In this document: positions 48,730-59,706 of the stretch, piece after piece
Layout: each line of letters starts with the position of its first letter
How positions within the stretch are numbered: position 1 is the stretch's first letter
From: Strongylocentrotus purpuratus
Taxonomy: Eukaryota; Echinodermata; Echinoidea; Camarodonta; Strongylocentrotidae
Reading direction: 5' to 3'
DNA length: 64,000 bases
NCBI RefSeq assembly: GCF_000002235.5
Contig: NW_022145609.1
Span: 9,989,551-10,053,550 of the forward strand
Program-made: the position numbers and the translations under genes
The notes under the pieces: generated by a model
What the model was told of the DNA's origin: nothing
Databases searched by the model: none
What the model saw: the letters and a program-made list of their open reading frames with translations, nothing else

Positions 48730-49302
48730 TAACTCTTAACCCCCCGCTTATTCAGCGGCTGGCTGAGGCGTTGCGAAATTTTCGGCCCGATTGAAAAATT
48801 GAAAAATGTTTTGAAAAAACCCTTGAAAAAAACCTGCGTACGCCACTGATAACACGTGCATCATGAGTGAACCCTTCAACTCCACGAGGAGGTGCGATGG
48901 CTCAGCGGTAGAGAGGTGGTTTCGTAACTGGGAGGACACGGGTTCAAAACAAGGTCAATGAGATAGAAGTGCACTTTGTTAAGGTTAATAACTAAATGAT
49001 ATAAATGATACATCATCAAAGTAAAGAACTTACAGAGTAACATTTACATGAAGTAATTATGAGGAAGGATTGCCACATAGGCTAAGCTTGAAGGCGTGGC
49101 AATCCTTTATTAACCTGAATAATTACTATGTAAATAAATATAATTGCTGTTATTTTCATTGTTGTTATTGTTGGAGTTATTCCTGTCATTAATAACTGTA
49201 CAGTAGTAGTAGTGGTGGTAGGGTGAAGAGGAGGAGGATGAGGAGTAGCAGTACATGTAGTAATAATAGATGTGGCGGTAATAGTAGTCGTAGGAGTATT
49301 AA

Positions 49303-49359
<57 letters not shown>

Positions 49360-49468
49360 AAACAGAAGAAAAAGAAGAAGAAGTAGTAGCAGTAGAAGTA
49401 TTAAAAACAATATTAGTACGTTAGGAGTAGTAGAAGTAGTAGTAGTAGAAAACGAAGGAGAAGAAGCG

Positions 49469-49508
<40 letters not shown>

Positions 49509-52483
49509 GAGTAGTAGTAGTGATGTAATAGTAGTACTGTTATCATTACTATATACATGAATATTATTATATCGATCTTTAACTCAGGTCTGGTCAGAGC
49601 CATTTGTCTATTGTTATTTGTCGACCAAGGAAGCAAAGGCTCGTCTCAACGTCGACCTCCCTCTCACTCTCGAAGGAAACGAAGAGGTTTTCGCGAAGAC
49701 CACGGAGCTGATGCATAAATTTACAGGATCTAACGTCATCACCGAACGAATTGTGTACGAATGCATTTGTTTATTTAACAGTCATATAGAATAGATATTC
49801 ACTTATAATGCGCCATCGAGCTGGTACTCTATTTTATTTCTGGGATGTCGAGAATCAGAGTAATATTGCTAATCTGATTCTCGACATCCGTTTGTTTACA
49901 AAAACAGATTTTTTTTAATAAAATGGTTATCATTATTGTCAGTAGTACTATAATATTAATAATGAATTTATAGAGCACAGAAACAATGCAAATAATATTT
50001 GCATAGTTGCTGTACTTTATGATTTATAATACATATTACATCTACACCTACTGCGCACCTATCGAGCTCCTGATGTGCTTTAAAAAAAAAAAAAAATTAT
50101 TTAAAGGGACATATTATTAAAAAGCCCCTTCCCAAATAATAAGTGCAGGTATGCAATGCTGAAATATGATATGTATTCTCGCCATTTGATGTACAAAATT
50201 CCTTACGAAAGTGTACAAAAGATATGTAAATGAAGATATTTTTTTGGCATGATGACATGACATGAGCGCAGCCATTTTCCTAATAATGTGACGTATACCA
50301 GGCGAAATTCTACTCGATCATGCTTTAAGGCCCGGTCACACAGCCCTCCACGGGCGTATCGCGGCCGAATCACGGCCAAAAATTTCTGCCCGTGAAGCAG
50401 ACGCTGTTGGACGCTTTGAGGTCGCGATAAAGACGCGATACAGCCGTACTTTACCCGTCGTTACACGCGGTAAGAAATTCACATGCGGTTGGCCGCGCGA
50501 AAAAGTTTTGGGCTGCCCAAAAATTTAGACCGCGGGTAATCGCGGGCGGTACACGTGGTACACGTGGTACACACGCGGTAAAGACGCGGTACAGACGCGG
50601 AACGAACGTGCTAGGACGTGCTACGGCCGCGGTTAAGACGTGGTTACACGCGGAATTGGACGCGAAATTTTAGCGGGTAATCGCGGGTGGAGCACGGTCA
50701 TAGCACGTTTGTTCCGCGTCTGTACCGCGTTGTTATCACGTGCATTAGCGTGTGTACCGCGTGTAAGCGTGGTAGGCCGCGGTACCGCCGCGCTTCACCC
50801 GCGATAAGGACGCGGAACAGTCGCCGGCGTCTGTTCCGCGGGCATACCACGGGTAAACCGCGGGTAAGCCAATTTTGCACATTTTCCACCACGGGCAACC
50901 GCGGGCAAAAAAAAAACCGCGAAATTTTACCCGCGATACAGACGCGAAAGGCTGTGTGACCGGGCCTTTAATCGAAAGACTTTTTGATTTAGTAAGAAAA
51001 CCTTTACTTTTCATAGCTTAGAAGGTATATTTGACGAAAAAATTTATAACAGGGGAGCAATTTTAAACTCATTTATTTGAAAATACTAAAATGTATCAGT
51101 TGATATATTTATTTAATGTATGTAAAACCTTCACCCCAGAAGAACATCAACTTATTTATGCAATTTGCTTTCTGACAATAATTGTAGTACGAAGGATAAT
51201 AGCAGGTGAATGAAATCACCGCACACACCTGGGAAGGAAGCATCCATAAATTTGAATAATACTTGATAAACGACTTCGCATAGTGCGTTACATAATTAGG
51301 GAAATGGGCATGTTCATGTCGTGCTGAGAAACACTACATTATGCTGATAATATCTTGCTTTAAACATCTCTCCAACACTTTGGTGGAGAATGTTGTAGAT
51401 TAGTGGACAAGAATACATAAATCTCTCACAATAACTTAATTATTTCTTTGGGTGAATTTTCCTTTAAACTACTACAGAAAGTGAAATAAAAATATGAGCT
51501 TTAAATTTCTGGTGATTTCATATTTTCTAACCCACAGTTTTGGCGTTGCACATGTAAATTTGTAATCAACTAATATTTTTGTTTTATGTGACGAGGTTTG
51601 CAATAGCAGAGGACCTTGCAATTGGGAGCTGCGCAGGTTAATTAGGGATATGTTTGTGAGATTTGGGTTTTAACCATTCTTGAATACCTAGGGGCTTGAC
51701 CTATTATCGCTTAATAGTACATTGCTAGTGATACAAGCATGAAAATCGTTCTTATACAATTCTGACCTAAAAACGTCCAAATACATGTACATCTAAAGTA
51801 ACGCGTATTATTATAATATCTTGGGCTTAAACAGGTACGATAACATCAAACCCAGACTAGAGGGCGCAAGAGGGCGCCACGTTTTCGTCAAAGACATGTG
51901 CCTCGGCATTGGCGAGAAAACGTACCACTGCCTTCCCAGGGGCTTCAGGCATACCTTCCTCATTCGCACGCCAGAGAGGGCGATATATTCCTTCAGAAAC
52001 TCCTACTTCAAGCACATGAAGTCCCAAGGCCTCCTGGAAGGTGAGGCAGCCGAGGCCGCGACCTTTGACCTCAAGCGTGATGACAAACACGGGGACGGTG
52101 GCTACTACATCCAGGCCGTCTATGACTTCTGGAAGTACGTACGCGCGGAGCTCGAAGCGGACCCGATCGTCATTGACGCGGACGACCTCTTGACGCACCC
52201 TAAAGAGATAATTGCGAAGTACTGCGAGCTGGTAGGCCTGCCCTTCAGCGAGTCGCTTCTCCAGTGGGACCCGTCCTTGGATACCTTCAAGACGTGGAAG
52301 CAATGCGGGGACGACCAGCTGATGCAGATGGTGGATTTCTACGGCAGGGCGATGCACAGCTCGTGTTTCATGCCACCGAGCACGCCTGTGTCACGTGATA
52401 AAATGACCCCTGACGTCATCAAAGGAATCGATATGACGATGGCGGGGTACCTTGAAATGTACGAACATCGAATCAAAATTTAG
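47187..52483 (+). CDS. Sulfotransferase-family P-loop protein, complete 3-exon gene
   Basis: Exons 47187-47327, 49588-49754 and 51835-52483 join in frame (phase 0, then phase 2) to give 957 nt, 318 residues plus stop. Residues 22-35 (KVFLWCSPRTVSTA) form the 5'-phosphosulfate-binding loop of PAPS-dependent sulfotransferases (PRTxST pattern). HTFLIRTPERAIYSFRNS in exon 3 matches the 3'-phosphate-binding region (R-x-P-x-x-A-x-x-S). VIDADDLLTHPKEIIAKYCELVGLPF is the usual late family segment. There is no signal peptide or membrane anchor, so a cytosolic enzyme is likely. An in-frame TGA 18 nt upstream and the ATCATGG context support the start. Relatives of this WSxPRTxSTA type are often poorly annotated, so the acceptor substrate is unknown. 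An alternative is a non-catalytic P-loop protein of the same fold. Confidence 0.85.
47437..47735. repeat. (GAT/GGT)n microsatellite
   Basis: Trinucleotide array in intron 1 of the sulfotransferase-like gene, just past exon 1. Confidence 0.92.
47754..47890. mobile_element. Foldback MITE with GGGCCCTGTTTCAT termini
   Basis: Left arm includes CTTGTTATCAATA and right arm includes TATTGATAACAAG, ending ACAGGGCC. About 137 bp. Terminal style resembles the other TTTCA(C)AA foldbacks in the window. Confidence 0.7.
47972..48259. mobile_element. Foldback MITE with GGGGTGTTTCACAAAGAC termini
   Basis: About 50-bp inverted arms, GGGGTGTTTCACAAAGACTA on the left and its near-perfect complement on the right, around a 190-bp centre. 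In intron 1 of the sulfotransferase-like gene. Confidence 0.8.
48485..48848. mobile_element. hAT-type MITE with perfect 8-bp target duplication
   Basis: Termini CAGGCGCGTACGCAGG and CCTGCGTACGCCACTG are inverted. ATAACACG is repeated exactly on both sides (48477-48484 and 48849-48856). An 8-bp duplication with CAG termini is diagnostic of hAT elements. The interior has long G, C and A runs (48497-48512, 48591-48600, 48638-48725), perhaps partly assembly-sensitive. In intron 1 of the sulfotransferase-like gene. Confidence 0.85.
48888..48985 (+). mobile_element. tRNA-derived SINE fragment
   Basis: GATGGCTCAGCGGTAGAGAG (A box) and ACACGGGTTCAAAAC (B box). Lies 40 bp past the hAT MITE. Confidence 0.5.
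49201..49525. repeat. (AGT)n microsatellite
   Basis: Trinucleotide array ending about 60 bp before exon 2 of the sulfotransferase-like gene. Confidence 0.93.
49588..49754 (+). CDS. Sulfotransferase-like gene, exon 2 (residues 48-103)
   Basis: Acceptor TTTAACTCAG. Reads VWSEPFVYCYLSTKEAKARL and continues to VITERIV. The donor is ATTGT|GTACGA, phase 2. Because exon 3 also starts GTACGA, the junction reads GTG TAC GAT. Another GT two bases earlier would break the frame, which is why this donor was chosen. Confidence 0.78.
50328..50967 (-). mobile_element. CpG-rich Harbinger-like MITE, copy 2 (inverted)
   Basis: Near-identical reverse complement of 11420-12060, 640 bp, flanked by TTA on both sides (50325-50327 and 50968-50970). 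It lies in the second intron of the sulfotransferase-like gene. High identity indicates recent movement. Confidence 0.82.
51835..52483 (+). CDS. Sulfotransferase-like gene, exon 3 (residues 103-318, stop)
   Basis: Acceptor CTTAAACAG. Holds most of the catalytic fold: FVKDMCLGI, the 3'-phosphate-binding RTPERAIYSFRNS, an AVYDFWKYV helix, VIDADDLL, and a C-terminal WDPSLDTFKTWK segment. GC content is clearly above the flanks, as expected for a coding exon in this AT-rich window. Confidence 0.88.
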
Positions 52484-52546
52484 AGGCATTCTTAAGTTCG
52501 TCTAATGACAAAGATGATATAGCTATAGAATTTGAGAAGTGTTGAA

Positions 52547-52552
52547 AATAAA
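52547..52552 (+). terminator. Polyadenylation signal of the sulfotransferase-like gene
   Basis: AATAAA 63 nt after the stop codon, the first on this strand in the 3' flank. Confidence 0.55.
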
Positions 52553-54074
52553 AAATGAGTCATGCCAAATAATAATATTTGTATCATCATTACACGATCA
52601 TTACTGAATCCGCAGAGCTTTTAGAAAGTTTCGGAATTACTTTTTTTTTTATATCAGCTCCAAGGAATTAATTTTATTTTTTTGTTAATGCAAAAGAATT
52701 GACTATCACTGTGTGCACTGTTGCACTGATTAGAAGTTGGTCTGCAATTATAAGTAAATGGACCATTTCTTCTCTCTCTCATTTTCTCTTTTTCAGTATC
52801 ACCTCATCCTTCCTTTGTATCGTTGTTGTGTGTTTGTGGGTGTGTGCATATATGAGATGGACACCTGCTGTAGTTATTAGTCGTTGGCGTAGTAAGATAT
52901 ATTGTTTAAAGACTCGATTAAATATTGTGTGTAAAATGCCCCATTTACAAGCACATTTTACCCGTAAAGGATCCTGGTCTTTTATGTATTTTGTATTTAT
53001 GATTTTCTTTTTTTAATGAATTAAATTGAATTTAATTATTTACTCATCATTAAACCAATCATAACTCGCTAAAGGTGCATTGACTAAATAGCCCAGACAT
53101 AGTTTTGCATTTGTCAGACCGCTTGTTATACTTAGTATCTTTTGTTTGCTATTTCTGATCTTTCAATTTCTAAATAGTCCTTTAGATATCACTTACTTGT
53201 TCTTTTCATCATTAAGTGCGAATTTTATTTTATTACTATACAAGAATCATCCGCCATTGCCAGAAGATTAAATGGCCTTAGCTCGAATAGTATCCCTGGG
53301 AACATTTAATTTCTCGAGGAGTATATTCACATATGGAATTTAATTTCTTTAATAATAATAATACTTTTAATGCTATATATATATATATATTACTCATTGC
53401 GGATGTAGTATCGAAAATAATATCGCTAGATACACTTGTTTTACCCCAATTTATGGAATTATTTTAAAAATAATTTAAAAATAATAGATCTAGATAATAG
53501 TATATATTCTCAGATTTTATTGAATAAGAATTTGACAACGTGTGTTTTGCGTGACTGCTAAAGCATGTGTATGCTACTATGCTTATCAACTAGGGGACCT
53601 ACGCCCTTTAGTCAAATTTCCCCAAAACTTTGTAATACCTTTAAAGAGTTTGCCATTCTAATGTTTCATAGTTATCGTAATGATGTTATAGCTTTAACAA
53701 TAAGCAAAACATTCACAAATTACCAGATAAAGCGAAAGAAGATAAAGCCAAATAAAAAAAAAACGTGAAAGTGTATACTCAAGTGTTATCTTGTATCTTT
53801 TGTGTCTTACAACCCGATACAACTTCATTTCATGTCAATTTGGATATCCTATACTCTTTCTCATGACAGAGCATTGCTCTCCAAATGCCCTCACATTCGA
53901 AATTATATGACAAGAAATAGCTGAAGTGTTTGGAATATTATTTCACCCCACATGTTCGTGTAGTTCTAGTATAGCTGCGACTTCCACCAAGACTGAATCA
54001 ATATCTTATCACTCTAACAATTCCAAAACCTCACAGTATATACACAAATCGCTTCTAGACAGTTTCTTTTCATC

Positions 54075-54229
54075 AGGGACCCGTTTCACAATGCCTTTTC
54101 TCAATAACAAATGAAGAAAAAAAACAGTGAGAAATCTGCTGATAACCAATCAGAAGCAAGGATTTCACTAGCTGATAACAAAAACTATCATTTGTCACTG
54201 ATGACACGTTTTGTGAAATGTGGCGCCCA
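54075..54229. mobile_element. TTTCACAA foldback MITE family, copy C
   Basis: CCGTTTCACAATG and CGTTTTGTGAAATG ends with the same core as copies A and B. Intergenic, between the sulfotransferase-like gene and tRNA-Cys. Confidence 0.75.
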
Positions 54230-54767
54230 GGACTCAACTTTAACTTTAAGACGCGAAGAGTTGCACGATATGAAGGAAGACAACAAGTAGGCGAGTAAGT
54301 CCATTTGCAAATTGAAAATTTATAATAATAAATTGCAATATAGTATCGAGTGTAACATTTGTTAATATATGAATTATACGAACAAAAATATATTATGGCA
54401 TATTATTACATTTCAAAAAAGTATCATGCTATGATTATATATGTAAATTTGTCTGCTTTTAGCCAGAATTCATACAAGTTATGGAGTGAAACACATATTA
54501 ATTCTATATTATTATTACTTTCCACAATAAACTGCAGACTTCAAGTTCAAGTGATGAAATAACAAGTTATCTGGTACCACCGTCATTTACAAAATTAGGT
54601 TCCAAAAGACCCCTGTAGGTATGCAGTGGATATACAACCTGTATAATGTATTGCAATAATGAAATTAATACGTAAAAATTACTTTGACAGTAAAACAAAA
54701 TATGTAGAAAACTTTGCAGTTTTATTTCATTATTATACAATATATATATAGCAATAAGTATGTAAAT

Positions 54768-54839
54768 GGGGGTATAGCTCAGTGGTAGAGCATTCGACTG
54801 CAGATCGAGAGGTCCCTGGTTCAAATCCGGGTGCCCCCT
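54768..54839 (+). tRNA. tRNA-Cys (GCA)
   Basis: 72 nt with acceptor stem GGGGGTA pairing TGCCCCC (one G-T), discriminator T, D-arm with A box TAGCTCAGTGGTAGAG, anticodon loop CTGCAGA carrying GCA, and T-arm with B box GGTTCAAATCC. No intron. A TTTTT run eight bases past the 3' end is a Pol III terminator. All arms pair, so it looks functional rather than SINE-derived. It stands alone; no other intact tRNA is in the window. Confidence 0.95.
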
Positions 54840-55280
54840 GTCATATTTTTGCAGGTCTTAGACGAGTATAAAATGGAAGTTCTATAGCAGGCTACGTCAT
54901 TTCATAGTTTGTGGTGTGTTTTTTTACGGAACAGTAGGATTAAGCTTCTAATAAAAGTTAGCTTATACCAAAAGGGATTTGGAATGATGAGATTTGTGTT
55001 TAAGTGAAATTGGTGTTATATAGGAAAACATAATAAAAATATCCATATTTCTCTTAACATACTCAAATTTATGGAAAAGATTTAAAGTTAAGTAAAAGAA
55101 ATAAAGATAAAAGACACCTCTAAATAGTATACAAAAGTTCAAAACGGTTTAAAATGCAATATACGTAACTTTGAAATCCGAGAAGAAATTTAATTCCTAT
55201 ATATCTTTTCTTCACTTAAACACAATGGTAATTTGCATGCAATCAAAAAAAAATATATATATATACTTTAACTGTGCTTT

Positions 55281-55283
<3 letters not shown>

Positions 55284-55323
<40 letters not shown>
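55284..55323. repeat. (TA)n microsatellite
   Basis: AT array about 450 bp downstream of tRNA-Cys. Confidence 0.93.
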
Positions 55324-55327
<4 letters not shown>

Positions 55328-56689
55328 AAGGCTACACCAATTTATTCCTAAAATCTAGTTCCAAAAACAACTTCTGTCAATAGGAACATTATTTGTAATA
55401 CTATGTATCATTTTTTTTCTTCGTTTACAATATATAACATATTTAAACATTAGCTCAAGAAAAAAAATACAAATTATGAAAATGTACAAATAGAAATACA
55501 CTTGGTCTGTAACTTTTTCAAATAATATAGAATTTATTCTCTTATTACAAGTATATTTGAGTAATTTCCATCCATTGTGGATCATAACTTTAATATACAA
55601 ACAAACTCTTAGGATGCTTAGGGTGTGTTCCTTTCATTTTTAGTAAAATATAGTAAGTGTCACACACTGTTTTTTATCATACTTTTGTGAGGTAGAGTAA
55701 TGTCTGCTCTACGATGAGAGAGAGAGCAGATATACCAGATTGAATTTTGATACATTTCCACGCGAGATTTACACAAATTAAAATACACGTAGTAATCTTT
55801 CCTCACAGGATATAATAAAGCTATACAAAAGTTTAGAAAACTATGACAAAAATAATCAGTTTATAAATTAATAGCTACTGTATTACACCCAAAAGCGTTT
55901 AGAAGCTGATGCTTATATACATATTATCTGATATATCACCCAGATTCAAGTAGTCTGCATACACACACTTTTATTTAATGTAAAGACATTCATGACTATA
56001 GAAATGGAATGATCAGTACTTTGAGCACCATTGTCATTTGAGACGAGGCTCGTCACTATAAGACTAAATCAGTTACAATTTCTCAAAAAGGCAACATTGA
56101 AATACATGCAAGACACTTTAACAAAAGCTTACAAAAGCTTATCAAGTCCTTCCATCATTTAACTCAAGATTAAATGAGTGAACTTTCACACACAATACGT
56201 CAAATAATGATCGATAAAATAATGCAGTGCTTAAGGCTTAACTCATTGCATGCCACATGAAATATTCTTCAATACATTCCATGTGTAGAGTCTGTACAAA
56301 ATTTCAGCAATTGCAAAATAAAATAAGGGATAATAACGGAGTTGGTAATATACACACAAGTATACAGTTCATATTCTAGAAACGTGCTGGTAATAAGACA
56401 CAGACCAAAAAACCTACAGGTATAGCACCAAGTTGAACTATTCGAGACTTTGATGGGCTGCCCGACTGATGAAGATGAAATGTTAAGATAATGCCCCTTC
56501 TATGACTACTCGGCGATTAACATTGCTACTATTACTATAATACTGTCTCCTCCTTTTTGTATCATTCGATACGTAGTTGACCTAACTCTTAAAGGATTGT
56601 CATCTGTAGGCTTCCTGGTTTCCAGTGGCACATTATTGGTCATATTTGTGATTTTCTTTAAAATACTACTTTACCTGAATATCCAACAA

Positions 56690-56695
56690 TTTATT
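56690..56695 (-). terminator. Candidate polyadenylation signal of the SLC16-like gene
   Basis: AATAAA on the minus strand, 158 nt after the stop. Confidence 0.45.
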
Positions 56696-56852
56696 ATTGG
56701 TCAGTTTGGGGATAACGTTAAGAAAACATTTCATGACAAAAAAGGAAGAGATGAATAATATTGGATTGGTAATTGAAATCATAACCGGTTTGATGTCTTT
56801 TTCTTTTATAAAGAAATAAGGAAATAAGGAAATGATGAGAGCGATAAACAGT

Positions 56853-57037
56853 TTATACTTTTGGGACAAATTCGTCGCCTAAGTACGGGTCGTTATCTTC
56901 TATGGGAGTGTGAGCATGTTTCTTTCCTGGCTTGATGGTGCAGCTCAAAGGGAGGTGCGCCACCACCGACGAGAAACAGGCAGCTGCGGCCATGAAGAAA
57001 GCTCCCAGGTAATTTCCCTGGAGATCGCGACACAGAC
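56853..57037 (-). CDS. SLC16-like: SLC16-like gene, last exon
   Basis: Acceptor CCTTCCAG, preceded on the minus strand by a (CT)n microsatellite that acts as the polypyrimidine tract. Encodes G-LCRDLQGNYLGAFF, a final helix (AAAACFSSVVAHLPLS) and a cytoplasmic tail ending LGDEFVPKV. The tail has no recognised motif. Confidence 0.78.
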
Positions 57038-57045
57038 CTGGAAGG

Positions 57046-57112
<67 letters not shown>

Positions 57113-59576
57113 TCAGAGAGGTTACATTGTGAAAAAAGGAGAAAAGGAGAAAGGATAGTAATTGATAATCATGACAATAATATATAAATCTTAGTGTTGA
57201 AATGTTTTTTACGGAAGCGTTAAAGTGCCATTCTACTTGACGACATGACAAGATATTTCATCTTGTCAAGTCGACTTAATATCCATATCATGTCGACATG
57301 TAAAGATATTTAACCTACCATGTCGACTTATCAACTTTTATTAGTCGACATGGCGAAATAAATTATCTTGCCAAGTCGACTTCACAAAAAGTTCATGTCG
57401 TCATGGCGACATAAGTTATCTTACCAAGTCGACTACCCAAAAAGTAATGTCGACATGGCGAAATAAATTATCTTGCCAAGTCGACTTCACAAAAAGTTCA
57501 TGTCGTCATGGCGACATAAGTTATCTTGCATGCACCATCAATGGTGATGGTGAGACGATCGAGGGACCGGGATCAGGACTAAAGTCACTAGACCTAGACT
57601 AGTCGACTGTTAATGAACTACACGTACGCGCGCTGCATGAAATAGTCGTCACACTACATATCTCGCCATGACGACATAATTTATACTTTTTGGGAAGTCG
57701 ACTTGGTGAGATAATTTATGTCGCTATTACGAGATGAACTTTTTTGTGAAGTCGACTTGGCAAGATAATACATGTCGCCATGACGACATGAACTTTTTGT
57801 GAAGTCGACTTGGCAAGTTAATTTATTTCGCCATGTCGACTAATAAAAGTTGATAAGTCGACATGGTAGGTTAAATATCTTTACATGTCGACATGATATG
57901 GACATTAAGTCGACTTGACAAGATGAAATATCTCGTCAGGTCGTCAAGTAGAATGGCACTTTAACGCTTCCGTAGTTTTTAGTAGAATTTTGGAATATCA
58001 ATTTGAACGATCGTATTTGTTATTTACGTTATAGAATTTGATGAAAACTCTACAAAATTAAAACTAGGCATTGTGGCATCCAGCTAACAATGGAAGTTAC
58101 ATGTACAAACTGATTTGGCCGAGGACGCAGGTTCAAAACTGTGTCACGACTTTCGGCTAGTGACGTTTAAAGGTTGGTCCCCAGACGTAATTAATCATAT
58201 CTGATTGATACACGTCTGTAAACCTAATACACACTCGCACAATAATATTATACGGGAGGTGTACGTGCAATATTTCGAGTGGTGATGACTATATTACATC
58301 GGCTGCACTTAGCGTGTGCTCAGCTGTGTTCGTTGAACTGGTTCTTAATTGGTTATTTATTCAAGTACTTCATACATATCCCGTCATGTACATGTACCTC
58401 AGTCACACCGCTGGAGCGACTTCACTCCGACTCCAGACCGACTGATTGTTGGCCCTTGAGTGTAATGTAAACTTTGTAGACAATCTTTGTAGACAGGTAA
58501 GGGGTACAAGTTGCCCCCCCCCCCTGACATATTTTTAACCATGACCAAGAAATGACAGCTGACTTATCAATCATTGTGAAGAAGTTATTTCAATTAATTA
58601 TTATCTTTACCTCTAATAATATGATAGAACATAAGATAAGGTCCTTTAACATGTTGAATCCGATGATGTATGTCTTCTGAAATACTATGCTTCCGATGAA
58701 CGTTGTGTCTACACATAAGATCATATTAAAGAAGTTGATGATATATTCACGTGTCAGAATGTTTAACACTCGATGACGTATGTCTATCTGCTAATCCCCC
58801 TTCCCATTTCACCTCTATACGTGTCTCCTCCCATGTCTCTATATCTGCCATGTCTGTCTCTATGTCTCTATGTCTCTCTGTCTCTCTCTCTCTGCCTGTC
58901 TGTCTGTCTGTCTGTCTATCTCTCTCTGTCTGTCTCTCTCTCTCTTCCTTCATATTTCTGTCTATCTTGCCCCCCCCACATTGTATCTCTAACTTTCTCT
59001 ATCTATCTAAGCCGCTCCCTTCCCGTCTATCACTCCAATTGTCAACACCTTTTTCTTCCCCCTCTCTACCATTCTCCACATTTATCTCTGCCTCTCTCCC
59101 CCACATTATTTATCGAACACACACTCTCTCTCTCTCTCTCTCTCTCACGCTCCCGCTATCCATCTCAACTGCGCTATGACAGGGCTGTTGGAACACCTAC
59201 GGGCCTGACATGACACTAGACATTCCATCTCCCATAGCTCTGAGCTAGCTCCCTGCTAGCCAGTTGTATAATTATTATAGATCTGATAAGATATGTTTCT
59301 CATCTCTGCAATCTATCTCTTTCTTCATCCCTTTCCCTCTTCAATCCTCTCTGATTCTTTCTCTGAACTTTTCGCTTCCTCTCCCTCTCCTTTCCCCTCA
59401 CATTCGTCCTCTTTATTTTGCCTCATCTCCCATAGACTGTCGTCGTCATCTTTCTTTTACACCCTTCCTCCCAGTTTCTCACTCTCTCCCATTCCCTGTT
59501 TTACCTTCTCTTTTATAAATGAATAATGCACCTGCTTGGAACTAAGGAAGAAGTCAGAAATCAGGTTCCCCTTCTA

Positions 59577-59611
<35 letters not shown>

Positions 59612-59673
59612 ATCTCTTCTCCTTCTCCTCTTTCCCCTGTCCCTCCCCTCTCTCCCCCCTCTCTCTCTCCCCC

Positions 59674-59706
<33 letters not shown>

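Larger units (their letters stand above)
52553..56689. other. Intergenic between sulfotransferase-like and SLC16-like genes
   Basis: Convergent genes. Contains one MITE (54075), tRNA-Cys, AT microsatellites and AT-rich sequence. No exon recognised. Confidence 0.6.

Noticed and set aside
51857..52357. 166-codon minus-strand open frame
   Set aside because: Antisense shadow of sulfotransferase-like exon 3, whose sense frame carries recognisable motifs.
54567..54824. Minus-strand frame beginning MNQGPLDLQSNALPLSYTPI
   Set aside because: Antisense of the tRNA-Cys gene.
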